Below are positions 50,434 through 63,800 of a DNA stretch of 64,000 bases, piece by piece. The stretch spans positions 27,065,934 to 27,129,933 of the forward strand of contig NC_045138.2 of NCBI RefSeq assembly GCF_008831285.2. Reading direction: 5' to 3'. Numbering within the stretch: position 1 is the first letter of the stretch; every line of letters starts with the position of its first letter. This DNA is from Nymphaea colorata (Eukaryota > Streptophyta > Magnoliopsida > Nymphaeales > Nymphaeaceae). The notes beneath the pieces were generated by a model. The model was given only the letters and a program-made list of their open reading frames with translations. It did no database searches and was not told where the DNA came from. Position numbers and translations under genes: made by a program.

Positions 50434-50635
50434 CTCCAAGGTTCGGGGTTGCATTGGTGCTTGGTAAGACATCCGCGTATGTCAGCTTGTATACTGGTCC
50501 CGCCTTATTAGCACAAGGATGATTAAGCCTTGAGCCTATGCCACTTGAACCAATGACTGCAAGCTTACCAGCCACTAGTTCCAGCGATGTGCCGAACCCC
50601 ATTCCAGCTACTCTCATTGGAGATTTCATTTTCAT
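50434..50635 (-). other. Unassigned coding-like patch
   Basis: The minus-strand frame includes GMGFGTSLELVAGKLAVIGS and ends in a good donor context (CTTGGAG then GTAAGAGG at 50433). I do not recognise the product and see no partner exons. It may be chance or a remnant. Confidence 0.2.
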
Positions 50636-53042
50636 TTTAAAAGCATCTTCATTGGCTTTGCTTGGTGAGACTTAACATTCACCTAATTGGCTTCTTTGAT
50701 TTTCAAATTACAAAATTATTGGTCAGGCATTGGCCACCTCCTTGACACCAGCTATCTGATGGGCACTTGCCATTACCATGTGAATTTAATAAATGCATTG
50801 ATCTTTATATATAAATGAAGGGCTCAAGTCAAAGGGAGAGACCCAATAGCTTCTCATTTGCAAATAAATAATGACCATGATCATGATGCCTTTTGCTAGG
50901 TGGGTGTTTCTTTAGAGCATTTAATATTGGGAAATGAAGGGAATAGCACATGAGGTGCATGTCCTTGATGTAAGACAAAAAAAAAAAGTAGTAAGATTGG
51001 TCTAGGAGATGTGATTGCATGGGTTTTCTAGAGTCATGAATGAGCAAACTATTCGCCCTCAATGGGTATAGCATAGGTGGCTTGATTTTTGCAGGTGGTA
51101 TACTTGCTCCCATACAGTAATGAGATGGAGTATCGTACCAGGAGTGAGGCTTCACCAGAAAATGAGCAAACTGGTAATAAAATGGAGATAACTACATCTT
51201 CTGCTTCATTGTCTTCAATGAATGATGTAATGAATAGGAGCACTTGGAGAAAAGGATCTGCAGCTTATGAATTTCTTCAAGTGGGGCTAAAAGAGTTTTC
51301 TTGTGACTGCTTGACATGGCGCTGGTCTTATATATCATTAACTAAACTTAATCAAATAATTAACGTTCATTTTAAATTTAAGAAAATAATAAGTAATCCT
51401 GTTTTTTTAATGAATAAACACATTTATAGACTCCGAAATCTATAAATTTCCTTCATGAAATAAAGTTCGCAATTTGACATAAACCTTGTAGAGCCAATTA
51501 AGAAAGTGAAAAAAATTGCATGAAGGGCAAAAGCTTAAACCCCAAATAGATTTTTTCCGTTGTTCTTTCTTCCAGGAGTAACAGGGAAAGCAGCTTCTCT
51601 TTCCTCATCCTCATGATCCCTTGTTGAAGCCCTTGTGCTTAGCCTTAATCTAGTGAAAAAAGTTACGGCCGTGATCTTGGTAACCTAGAAGTTCTTTAAA
51701 ACTAGAGAAATGGTAAAGTATTAAAAGCTAGTTAAAATGTTATGCATTGCACTCTTAAATTGGCCACCAAATTGAATCCGCCGATTACATTCAAATTGGC
51801 GGCTTCTGAAAACAGTGCTGCCATTGCAGCATCACCAAGGAAGGTTGCAGTGTCACTCAAAAAAATGACTGTTGACAGCGACAATTCACCCACATGAGAT
51901 TTTTATCGTTCCTCGAGTTTCTTATCATAAGGTGGCAGAATTGCCTGTGATTGTAAAGCGATTCCTCAGTCGTCTTCTCCCTGTCCCGTTAGGCCCCACA
52001 GCAAAGCCGAAGTCTGAACAAAGTCTCTCTCTTGTTTTCACTTTTTTTTCTGAAGTTACATGAGTTGGACCTTGTGGGTAGAGAATGTTTTGACTGCTGA
52101 AGCCTGGCAAGTGGAAGGTGAAACTGAAAGCACTGAAGTTGATCATGCGCTACTATGTGTCACAAAATTAAGCTGTCTCCGTCTCTGTAACCCGAGTAGA
52201 TCGTATTTATAAAGTTTGAAATCTTAGTTTTCCATTACTCTTTTCCTAGTTGCCTGTATTAAAATAGATCTGCCCGAATTCCAGTTTATCAGAAAACAGA
52301 ACAAGGTAAGAGAGCAGTACCTCTGTAAACCATGGAAAAGCTCGCGTCACATGTTTATACCCTGTTTTCCATATACTGTGCTGGAATTTGTTTTGTTCTG
52401 GCACTCGATATGCACGTGCATATCCCATTCTCAATAACATGTGTTGCAGCGACCTTGTTTTCGCTGCAGTTTCCGACGACATGAGCGACATACCGACGTA
52501 GACTCATATCTCTACTTCAAAAAATTAAAAGACAAATATTTCCCTCCTGTCTCTTGAAAAAGTAGTTTGAAAAGGTTTGGAGAGAAAGAATTCTTGCTGT
52601 TAGAGTGAAGAACGGAGCAACCATGGCAAACAAGAATCCAATTGATTTTGAGATATCAAGGTTTGGCAGATATAGCAAGAGACAAACAGTGCCAAATTAT
52701 GCAAGAGATTTCCCGCTTTTATTCATGACCTGTTTGATTTGATCCAAGATTTCTCCCTGTTAAGTTCAGTACGCGCTACACAGGTAGAGCTGCCAGCTTT
52801 TCACTGTTTTCCCAAGCTAAATTTGGAGTGCATGTTCGAATCGGTGATTCAACCAATGCCCGCAGTTGGAGTATGAAAATCGCAAAAGAGAAGCAAGACT
52901 TTTTAATTGCAACATCACTACTTTCAATTCGTTACGTTGCAGTATAAAAAATTTCTTTGCTTTGTCTTTCTAGACAGGATCTTTCTGTGTGTGTCCTTGG
53001 CACTTCGTCCAGAAGGTCATCAGGGCTTTGTTTATTTCGTAG

Positions 53043-53177
53043 AGAGCTTCATTAGATGATGGCTTAATGGATGTCACAAGTTCCAGATCTGAACAACAAT
53101 TTCCTCCCTTATTACAACAGTTCTTTGGCCTGCCAAGTGGGCTTCAGATAGTTCAAAGATTACAGACCTGTTCATAA
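53043..53177 (+). other. Unassigned coding-like patch after an acceptor-like site
   Basis: An acceptor-like TTATTTCGTAG is followed by a 44-codon open frame (RASLDDGLMDVTSSRSEQQF...) ending TAA at 53175-53177. No domain is recognised. Together with 53679-53849 it may belong to a decayed or spliced gene. Confidence 0.2.
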
Positions 53178-53678
53178 TTGTATATCTTCATCAAGTATGC
53201 GGAGATGAACAGGTTGCATTATCTACAACAGATATTAGCCATTCTATCCTAAGATAGTAACAGGATAGTAACCTACAGTGAAGAATGTCCTGCCATTCTG
53301 AACCTCTTCACCCGTGTTTGAAAGGGTCCAACACGTAAACGAAGAATGTCTTGTGATTGGGGATAACCTTATGGTAGAAGCAACCATTGTACAGAAATGT
53401 TTCTTTTGACAGGTCTACTGAAAGTTGGTCTGTTTGATTCTGTAGATTTTTTAATATGACTGTTACTGATCTGCATGCGAAAGATGCCCGTATCTACTGC
53501 CTGTGGAGTACAGCATTTGGCTTGTTCTTTCTCTGTAGCAAGTCTGGGTGGATTATCAACTCGGAATTTTTGGTAATATCCACACGTAGCGCACAAGTTT
53601 GCTTAGGGCATATTATCCATGACTACATTATTTTGATTTCTCAGTACTCAAGGTCCTTACTAAATTTGGCTCCTGCAG

Positions 53679-53849
53679 ATCAAAGCACTCGCAAAGGAGG
53701 TGTGGATTGTAAACTGTGTTCAATTGTCACCAAACACGCTAATTTGGTTTCTGGAATGGACGGTGAGACTTGTGAGACACATGATTGAAGACAAGTGCCT
53801 TCATTGGAAATCAGTTGGGATTGGTGAAGAACTGAGAAGCTTAGATTAG
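53679..53849 (+). other. Unassigned coding-like patch, possible terminal exon
   Basis: TGGCTCCTGCAG, a strong acceptor, is followed by a 56-codon frame starting IKALAKEVWIVNCVQL and ending TAG at 53847-53849. The composition looks protein-like, but I cannot name the family or find upstream exons that join to it. Confidence 0.25.
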
Positions 53850-53939
53850 AGAAAATGTGTTCACAACCGAAGGACACATAATTTTGCGGTAGAGAAACTT
53901 GCATGCCTTGGTTTAAGGATTAATAAATAGCCAATTTAG

Positions 53940-54334
53940 CGCCCCAAGGGCATACAATAGATAGTCGTTAGAGGCCTATTTAAGGTAGGTCTATAGTTTG
54001 ATTCCTATAGATGTCATGTTCTTGCATCTTTATTGATGGGGTACAATATCTAAGTTGAAGGGTACACTACTACCATCGCGGCAGTTCAAAACTACGGATG
54101 TAGAAGGAATGGTGCATTCTTTCTAGACAATGGGTTGTAAACCTCGCTCACACGGAACCTGAATTTGGAAGGAACAAACCTCTAAACTGCTTTCTCCTCA
54201 TAGCCTGCCTAGCTCAATCTAGCCCATATAGATATGATATATGGAGATAGAGGGAGAGAGATCTAGAGAGATGATTTGACACCTCTGGTTGGTAAGCTGC
54301 CTAACCAGATCTAGCCACACACAAGAGAGAGAGA

Positions 54335-54374
<40 letters not shown>

Positions 54375-57090
54375 ATCTGTCACAATTTCTTTACCACAAA
54401 ATACCATACCTAATACCTGTGAATCTATAGACCTCTATACCTAACCAGTGGCACCTGCCCTTCCAAGACTTTTCGAAAAGTTTTTATTCAAACATACTGA
54501 TTTGCACAATAGTCTCCTTTCTCAACTATAGATTCACCTGTTGATGCTTTTTATCACTAAAATCTCTGTTTCGTTCACTGAACCAAGGTAATTGTAACTT
54601 AGAGATGGAGCAATGATAAAAGGTAGGGATGGGCTCATCTTCCAATTCCGTCCATAAGGGCCATAAACTCAAAGTGGCTCAGCCAGTTGTAGAGCCATAG
54701 CTCTTCAGCCGAGAAGCTAAGAAATTAAAAGAGCTTCAGAGAGGGTCTAAGGGCCACCCCGTATAATTGGTCCCAGCTTTCTATTGAAAATGAACGTTGG
54801 TCTGTATAGGCAGCTGCCCACACAGGCCAACATCTATCTCCGACGTTGACCATAGTTATTATTAGATACTAACTTGCATGAAAAAAAAAATGTACAAAAC
54901 GACCTTATCTTTTATTATACTGACTATGCTTTTTTATTTAATTAAGTTATGAGGCCAACATGAGCAGCTTGAAAAAATTACCATTCAAGTGGATGACAAG
55001 GCAAAGCTTTAGGCTTCTGTGTGAGTAGAAACCTGAGGTTCGTATCAAGAAAATAGAAGAACAAAGCCTTGCTTTGGGATTAGAGTAATAAATTTGGTCC
55101 CAAAATGATTGTTTTTCTTCAATTACTTTTGAGTCAAGATTTAACACTAAACGCAAAAAAAGGAAATACTACTCCTTGACGAAAATTAACTGTAAACCCT
55201 ACTTTACACATGAAGAACACTGGTTTACAAATCTAAAGAACCAAACAGGACATCATATTATATATTTGAATCATAGTCTTGGATGAAAGGGAAGGTGATT
55301 TCATATAGCTGCTATATAACTGGTAATATTACTCAGTTAATCCCCGTACTGGTTCTTCATAGTTTTAACTTCTTATTCAATGACCTAAACTTATCTTGGT
55401 AACCCCCAAAAGAATCCCCAGATTCGTGCCCCAGTTTTCTTTTTATTTTTAACTTTTTCTGTGATATTACTTAATCTAATGGAAGATTACTTTGGCTGCC
55501 TTAAGACCAATTCACAACTGTGAGCATTGGGTTCAGTGGATAAGGCAGTAAGAGTCAACAAAGACTTGACCTGTCACTTTTTCATTCATTTAATAGTCTA
55601 TGACCAATCATGTTTTTAATATATAAAAATTGAAGTGTTCACATTGAATATGGCATCGCTTGTCTATTTGCTAACTAAGAAGAAGACAGCAAGAACACAG
55701 AAAAAGCTTCCTCTTTCTTCTTGTAATACTTCATAATCAACATAACTTGGATCCTGATGGAACAAGAAACGATAACCATGCATGATCAAAAGAAAAGTGA
55801 TAAAGGTAGCAACAACCATTCATCTGGATCTTGGATTGAAGCAATCAACAAAGTCTGTACCCACTGTCGTGGACCCAGTAGTAGGTGGTTTGTTCGAAAG
55901 CTAGCAAAATTAATTAACCATCGATGAGGATGCCGTCTTTCGCTGTAAGGGCAAAGTAGTGGAAGAAATTTTTTTTTGAATGACACTCTTCTTCATGGTA
56001 TGATATCGGAAAATTGAAATCAATCGGATGTTATCGAATGGCTAAATATTTGAAATCTGTCACTAAAAGCACCATGAAACCATCACTATAAACATCATAA
56101 ACTGTTGTTACATCATCAACCATTGCCAACTTTCTGCCGCTAAAGATTTTGGTGATGCATTTTGAATATTTAACCATCCGGCAATATTTGGCAGCCGACC
56201 AATTTTAATTCCTGGTGTTCTGTATGTACAATTCTTAGATTTTATAAAAACATGGCACTTCATGTGAGAGTATGGAGTCTTCCCAATTTAATAAGCTCCC
56301 CTTGTTTTACATAGATCCCAAGAGTGATCAGGAGTATTATTATGAATTTTTGCTTTTTAGTGTTCTGCTTGACTCCACATTATAGAGAGTCAGGATCTTG
56401 TGTTTGTCTTGTTCGTAATAGTAGAGATCCGATGTGGCCGTGAATTAAAATATGAACAAAGAAAAGTCATTCCCTAAGTCGAATCTGATTACAATCCAAA
56501 ATCTGATCCAAATTCAATTTTTACATTCATTTCGGAATCCAAATCCGAATTTTGAATTGAATTTGGCTGATTTTCAAAGCATTGTTTTTAAAAAAATTGA
56601 TCTGAGTCCAAGAGGCTATTTACATATATCTAAATCTGATTACGATAGGACATCATTTCATAAAATCTGAGCCTGATCCTATTTCTTAATCAAATAACAT
56701 TTTTTTTACATCTGATTTTTTTGAAACGGTTTGGTCAGATATACGACCCCAATCAAATATATTGACATCCCTAATCCTTCACAACATTAAAATTAGATAC
56801 TGACTTTATAGTGTTTGATTGCTTTCACCAGGGTTTAGGACTTGGGTTTGATTTTCCTAAGGCTTTTCAGTTCTTGAAGTGATGGTTGATCAATTTAAGT
56901 CTAGTAAGGAGCTCAATCTGGGTCTGGTGTGATCTGCAGCCCGGTCTTAGATGCAACTTGCTTTTCTAGAGTCTAGATCTCTTAATTGGTCCAAATATAT
57001 GTTGTAGATGATTGTGTACTTCCTAAAGCTTGAAGCTTATGATGATCCACAGCGTGGTGGGCCCATAACCCATAGGTCCCATGATCGAAA
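53940..57090. other. Gene-poor AT-rich spacer
   Basis: It contains GT and GA runs at 54336-54373. GGGTTCAGTGGATAAGGC near 55530 resembles a tRNA D-arm or SINE head. No coding region is supported. Confidence 0.5.
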
Positions 57091-57099
57091 CTTGGCTTT

Positions 57100-57430
57100 G
57101 ATATCACTGTAACAACTCGACCCACTCTTGAGTGGAGGCCCTTGGTTCGACAGATCCCACCTACCCCCTTAGCAATTTTGGGGTGTTATAATCCACCCTC
57201 TTTAAGGCACCTGCGTCCGCGCGTGTAGAACCCCAAGTCTGAGTGTTGAACCTGACTCTGATACCAGAGTAAGAACCCGACCCACTCTTGGGTTCGGACC
57301 CCTGGTTTGACGGATCCCAACCCGCAGGACCCCAGGTCCGAGTGTTGAACCTGGCTCTGATACCACTGTAACAACTCGACCCACTCTTGGATTCGGGCCC
57401 TTGGTTCAACGGATCCTAACCCATACCCTA
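57100..57430. repeat. Array of about 100-bp repeat units
   Basis: The core GTAA(C/G)AAC(C/T)CGACCCACTCTTG appears at about 57110, 57269 and 57368. Each is followed by a CCC.TGGTT(C/T)(G/A)A motif and GATCC. The last two are also preceded by GAGTGTTGAACCTG(A/G)CTCTGATACC, about 100 bp apart. No terminal repeats or coding were seen. This may be a transposon-derived fragment that was duplicated locally. Confidence 0.6.
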
Positions 57431-58014
57431 ACAGTTTCGGTTCCAACTCCAAAAGGCTAGGAATCAGGACAATCATCTTATTAATGGTCTCCCTTTATAA
57501 GCCCTTAATGATCCATCACAACCTTCGATACATGACTAAACTTATGGGGTGTTACATGAAGAGTCTGATTTGGTAACAAACAAAGATATGATAATTAAGT
57601 TTTCACATATACATACTTGTCTTCTTTCATCTCAGCCTGAATTTGAGCCAAAATCCAAGACCCTGAACCCAAATGTCAGATTCTATCAGACTTAGTTTCA
57701 GTTTCAAAAGGTTACATGATCTGAATCCATACGTGGAATCACTGAGCTTATAGATCACTAGCTTGGACTTAAAGCCATGATCAGATCCGACCCCGATATA
57801 TTACATACTTTACAAATTGTACCGTCATATATTTCTTGCAAGTTGCTGGGATTTTAAAACTTATGAAACTTCAGCTTGAAGAGGGTGATCTTCGGTGAAT
57901 TTATGGTAAAGGGTGACATTTCAAATACAAAAAACTTTAAATTCGTGGCCGTATGATCTTTAAATTGGCAATCAAAGTTTATATACATATATATATGACC
58001 TCAAATCCGCCTGC

Positions 58015-58386
<372 letters not shown>

Positions 58387-58609
58387 GGACAGAGAGAGGA
58401 TAAGGATGGGACATTGGGACTGTTTGGGACTGTTTTGTCGACTTGGCTTTGGTAAGCAGAAAGGAACAGCTGTTAGCTTCCTTGGGCAATGTTGTAATTT
58501 TCTCAAAGGAAAATTAAAAGGGCAGAAATGAAATTGATAAATAGTGTGACCTGTATCATTAATTTTGCAACTAACCCAACGACTTGTGAGGTTGCAGGTT
58601 AGTAGAGAT

Positions 58610-58802
58610 CAGGGACGGAGCCGAAGGTAGGGCTCGCATGGGCCCTAGCTCACTTCAATTTTTTTTTGTAAATTTAGATGTAAATTTTAAAAAAAATTAT
58701 TTGTTTTATACACAAATTTTAAAAAATAGTATTTCGGCCCTAATCAAAATTTAAAAACTTTAATTCAGCCCGTCCCATGAAAAACTTTTTGCTCCACCCC
58801 TG
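58610..58802. mobile_element. hAT-type MITE
   Basis: Ends CAGGGACGGAGC (58610) and GCTCCACCCCTG (58791-58802) form imperfect terminal inverted repeats. Flanking octamers GTAGAGAT (58602-58609) and ATCGAGAT (58803-58810) match at 6 of 8 positions, as expected for an aged 8-bp hAT target duplication. The 193-bp interior is AT-rich and noncoding. Confidence 0.65.
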
Positions 58803-59668
58803 ATCGAGATCTAATCTTGGAACTATCGCGACCAAATCTTGATCCGGATAAAACGACGCCTCCACCGGAGCCTTGAATGAACCTTGGTTTCTCAAATTTG
58901 TGGGCAGGCGTACATAAACAATATCATTATGTTAGTGTTTCATGTATCTAATTCAAAAATTGATTAAATTTATAAAAAGTGTTTAATGAATCTAGCCAAT
59001 TTTAGTAATAGTATGCTCTTACTGTTCTCAAACAGCCTTTTAACAAGCTTAACTTTTTCTTCTGAAAATGTTAATTAATATATAGGAAGGAAAGAGCGCA
59101 GGACACGAGACTTATAAGTTGGTTTTCAAGAACTTATAAAGTGGAGATTTAAACAGTTCAGATTCGAGTTGGAACCCCATTTTGCTGAATATGATTTAAT
59201 CAAACACTTGTTGTAATCAGACTTAAATCCATACTTGCATTCAGAACCTGCTTTTTGAAACTGAATTTCGATTCGACTTGTATAAAATTCAACAATGATA
59301 TCTAATCAGGTCAAAATTTTAATAGGGGCAGAAATATATTTTCTCAAATTCTTTGTATAGGTTAAACAAAAACATATAAGATTTATATATAAAATTTTGA
59401 TTATCTACAAATCTGAAAAGAAGCCATGGCCCCTCTTGACCCCTGCCCTGCTCGCAGAGTGCATCTTCCACTGTCAGGAATCTATAGAGCTGCCAGATCA
59501 ACGTGAAGCTCATCATCAAGAATATCAGGGATACTTACTTTATGAGAAGGCGATGATGTGGAGCCACAAAGTTGCATAACTCAAGTCAGGCGTGAACGTT
59601 CTTACTGTTTGGCATTCTAATGCATGGCCTGGCCCAAAGACCTGTGCTTCCTGACCCAAGTACGGCTC

Positions 59669-59681
59669 ATATATATATACT

Positions 59682-59740
<59 letters not shown>
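59669..59740. repeat. Compound (TA)n-(GA)n microsatellite
   Basis: A TA run passes directly into (GA)17, and lies about 900 bp upstream of the NPR-like gene. Confidence 0.95.
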
Positions 59741-59742
<2 letters not shown>

Positions 59743-59960
59743 GATAAAATAGAAATATATAACAAAATTTAAGATTAAGAGGTCCTCTAAATATAAAAAC
59801 AATCCGCAAAAAACAAAAATAACGCAAAAAAACATAAACAGGAAGGAAGGAGAGAGAGAACTGGGCCGTAACCTGATGTTCCTTTCTAGCAACTGGTACC
59901 CCCGTCCACTGCACTTCTGAACAAGCGTTTCACGGTCGTCCTTGTCGTTCCGTCCTCGTG

Positions 59961-60371
59961 GGTCAACCACGTTTCCTTGGTAAATACGAGACATGAACAG
60001 AAGATTTCGCAGGAGAATACGAGCTTGTGCTGCAGAAGCATTCCATCAAATGGAAGACAAAAACGTGTCCCTTTTGTACCACATTTTCGGAACACCGGCG
60101 TCCCGTATTAGATACGGGAAATGGGGCCTACGTTCGGCAGACGGGATCCTTCTCGGGACAGCTGTGTCCGACCGTTCGAGACAGACCCAGAGATCAAGGA
60201 AAGAAGCCCTTTCAGAATTTTTTGTTGAAACCATGAGCTCGAATTCGTATGGATATTTAATTGGGCGTTTTGACGGCTAGGAAAGTGGGGATGGATGGAT
60301 CTTGTCCCAAATCTAAATTTCAGCATCTTTCTGAATCACAGGGTGGATAGAAAGGGAGAGAGGGGGGTCAA
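59961..60371 (-). promoter_or_regulatory. W-box-type motifs upstream of the NPR-like gene
   Basis: GGTCAA at 59961-59966 and 60366-60371 reads TTGACC on the minus strand, the WRKY-binding W-box core. WRKY control of NPR1 through W-boxes is known in Arabidopsis. Here only two short matches support it. Confidence 0.35.
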
Positions 60372-60491
60372 CTATCTAACTTTGCTTCGCCTCTCCTCTA
60401 TCTACAGGTTTTAGGTTTCTGTTTTTAATTGTATGTGATTGGAGGTTATGTCACTCATGGCGGATATTTGGGCCCGAGTTGTCATATGCTG

Positions 60492-60852
60492 ATGATGATG
60501 ATGACAGATGGAAACCCCAGCGTTTGTCTTCTTTAACCTCAGCTTGATCTCATCTTCACCATTTTCAACTCTACCTCCCCACTTCCGTTTTCTTCGAAAT
60601 CATGGCATCATTCTGGGCTCCTTAAGAAGCTCGCTTTGTCCATGTTCTCTTCCTCTGAACCTTCCATGGCAGATCCTGAGAAACCCACCTTGTCATACCT
60701 CGACTCCCCTCCAAACACAAGTTCCTGCATCTCAAACTGTGGCACCCTCTTCACAGAATTCTCCCCGCCTGAGATTTCATCACTTAGGAAACTCAGCGAG
60801 AACCTTGATACGCTGTTCCGGTCCCCGGAATTCGACCTCTACAGCGACTTGA
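60492..60852 (+). promoter_or_regulatory. Upstream ORFs in the leader of the NPR-like gene
   Basis: Three ORFs precede the main start. One at 60492-60536 starts with four Met codons (14 aa). One at 60508-60852 (114 aa) overlaps the first 211 bases of the main coding region in another frame. One at 60602-60625 has 7 aa. If the transcript starts upstream of 60492, scanning ribosomes would meet all of them first. Confidence 0.45.
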
Positions 60853-63800
60853 AGATCGTCGTCGACGGCGGCCTGGAAGCACGCGCTCACCGCTGTATCC
60901 TAGCGGCGCGAAGTCCCTTTCTGAAACAGGTTCTGGCGGGGAGTGAGAAGGACAGGTACGAATTGAAGGAGCTTGCGCAGGAATTTCATGTAGGATATGA
61001 AGCCTTGGCCTCTGTCCTGGACTACATGTACAGTGGGAAGGTGAAATCCCCTCCACCAGAGATCATCACCTGCATCGACGAAGAGTGCCCTCACGAATCC
61101 TGCAGGCCGGCTCTCGATTTCGCTGTTGAGGCCTTCTATGCATCATATGCATTCCAGATTGTAGACCTGGCTGATGTTTGGAAGGTGAGTGAATTTACAG
61201 TTTCAACTTTTCTGTTGTCCTGATTCTATGGTTCATCACTAGGAACTACTAAATCTGGGGCATCGTATAGGCATATACTGATACTAGTGCCGCCAGAGTA
61301 ATGCTGAATTTGGCTTGAGATCGGCTTTGAACTAGGAAGTTCGCTGAAGTCAAAGAGGAGAGGCGGTATCTACCAAAAAAAATTATGAAGTCCAGACGCA
61401 ACACATAAAGTACATAAACCATGTTTTTGAAGAGCTATTTCAAAATGATCTGTACTGTTTTGTTGTTGCTGATGCTGACTTCTTGTTTGTTCTATTTATG
61501 AGAATGATCTAGTTTATCTATCATGACCAGAACAAGTCTGCCTTCTGCCTTCTTCCTTCTCTTGCTTCAATTTAGTGTCCAAAGTTAAGGAGACGACATG
61601 AAGAATGTGAACTTGGACTCGATAGAAAAAGGAAAATCTGGTTTTTCATCTTCTGACCGATATCCACTTTAGGAGCTTCGAAACAAATTCATCTGATTTC
61701 TGCTTGCTTGATGCTTAGAAGTGCACACCATAAAGGAATAAGTACTCCCGTCTCCTCAAATAACTTTCTGTTTAATGTCTTCAGACGAGCAACAGTTACA
61801 TGATGAATCTTGAAGCATCATAAAACCTCCAATCTGAAAAGTCAAGAAAAAAAATCAAATTTACTAAAGATTTCCAGGTTGACTAATCGAGAATTTTCAA
61901 TTTCTTAGCACTCTGAAGAGTATTTCAAGCTGCCTTCCAGCACTGCATCAGATTCTTTTATTGCTTAGCTAATCATAATGAACATTGTGTACAATTATAC
62001 TGCCTCAATAACTTGTGTTTGTCTACTTGCAGATTCGCCTTTTAGAAATGCTAGACAAGGTCTCTAAGGATGACATTCTGACAATTCTATCAGTTGCAAA
62101 CCTGTGTGACAAAGAAAATGGAAGGTTGTTGAACAAGTGCATCGATGGGGTAGTCAGGTCAGATATTGATTTAGTTACACTGGAGAAAGCACTGCCTGAA
62201 GATGTTGTCAAAGTAATCATGGAGACAAGGAAAAATTCAGACATGGCTACCTCTATAATCAACGTACCACCAAACAAACATGTAAGAAGGATACATCGTG
62301 CGATTGATTCAGACGACATCGAATTAATAAGATTGTTGCTGAAAGAAGGACACACGACTTTGGATGATGCATGTGCACTGCACTATGCAGCAGCGTATTG
62401 TGATGTCAAGACCACAACAGAACTTCTCGATATTGGGGTGGCTGATGTTAACCACAGGAACCCGAGGGGATACACGGTGCTGCACGTTGCTGCAATGCGG
62501 AAAGAGCCCAAGATCATAGTTTCGCTCTTAACTAAGGGTGCCAGACCATCTGACCTTACACCAGATGGAAGGAAAGCAGTTCAAGTATCAAAGAGACTAA
62601 CCAAGTCTGTTCACTACTACAAGACCATTGAACAAGGAAATGCTTCTCCAAACGAGAGGTTATGTATAGATGTTCTGGAGCAGGCAGAGAGAAGGGACCC
62701 GCTACTAGGAGAAGCTTCTGCTTCTCTTGCAAAAGCAGGCGAGGATCTGCGCTCCAGATTGTTATACCTTGAAAGTAGAGGTAACAAATAAAAAATTACT
62801 GTTCACATATGCAGTTTGCTAAATGAGACAGATTTGCCTAGTATTCCAATTGCTTTGCTCTAGGGACTATACTTCTTCATTGCTGCATATTCCTGCCAAC
62901 ATTTTCGTACAATGACGTGCAATTTTTTCTGCACCACGAACACCTAAAGTACATGGCTTACAGAAAGCATTTATCAAATAGTTAGGCCAGCGACTCTCAT
63001 TAGAAATATTACCACAGCTTTTTAAGCACTTAGCAAGAGAGTTTGTTATTTTGAAACCACCATTACTTTGTACCAAAAACATTTAGGTCTAAGGTTCTTT
63101 GTTGTTGTGAATGTTAGAATACGACTTATTCTCGTAGCATTTAAGTTGAATTTAGATGCCTATGTCATTTCCCTTGAATTGTCGTGTGCCAGTTCCATAA
63201 GGTCGAGACTTGTTAATCTCAAGATCGTCTCAACTGATGCACCGACATGCTAGAATCCTGTGGTTGGTCTGCGTCCATGGAAGCTCAGTAAAATTTATTC
63301 ACGTTATAGTGAGTCCGTTTGAATCTGAATTATTGCATGAAATCTTTTCCAAAAGATCGTGCAATTTTTTTTAACTTCTCAATTTTCCCACTTGTGTACC
63401 ACTATGGCAGACACTTGCTGAACATTATTGTAAATGGGAATATGACCCCACACATTATTTAGCGGTCATTTGGCGTGATACATCAATATCCAAAATAGTT
63501 GTTTTTATCGAAAGCCAGGTGACAGCTGAATACATCCCAATGTGGCTAGTTCACAGGAAAACAGATTCAAATTTGAGCTTTGGTTTGAATCAGCTATTTG
63601 TCTTCTGTTATTATGAGATTTACAAGTTTTTCCAGGAATCCTTCTTCTCTTCCTGCAATTAAATTCCATGTCAGTATTATTCCTTCTTGCAGGTTCTGTT
63701 TGGCCTTGGGGTGCATTCCTTGAAAGTTGTCTGTTCACTATTAGTCTGTTGCACGTGATGTCTGACCAAAGCATCAAGTTCTGTTTACGCTCACATTTCT

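Noticed and set aside
53679-53849. Possible match to the GIL1/DUF641 family (LAKEVW...)
   Set aside because: Only a few residues resemble that family, and the sequence after them does not continue to match. It was kept as unassigned.
59993-60280. A 95-codon plus-strand frame upstream of the NPR-like gene
   Set aside because: It has no known domain, no start context and overlapping frames on the other strand. It is more likely promoter sequence.
62015-62791. The NPR-like protein ending at the TAA at 62789-62791
   Set aside because: The frame runs through a GTAACA donor. The family sequence resumes at 63982 (VSLARLL), so the stop is intronic.
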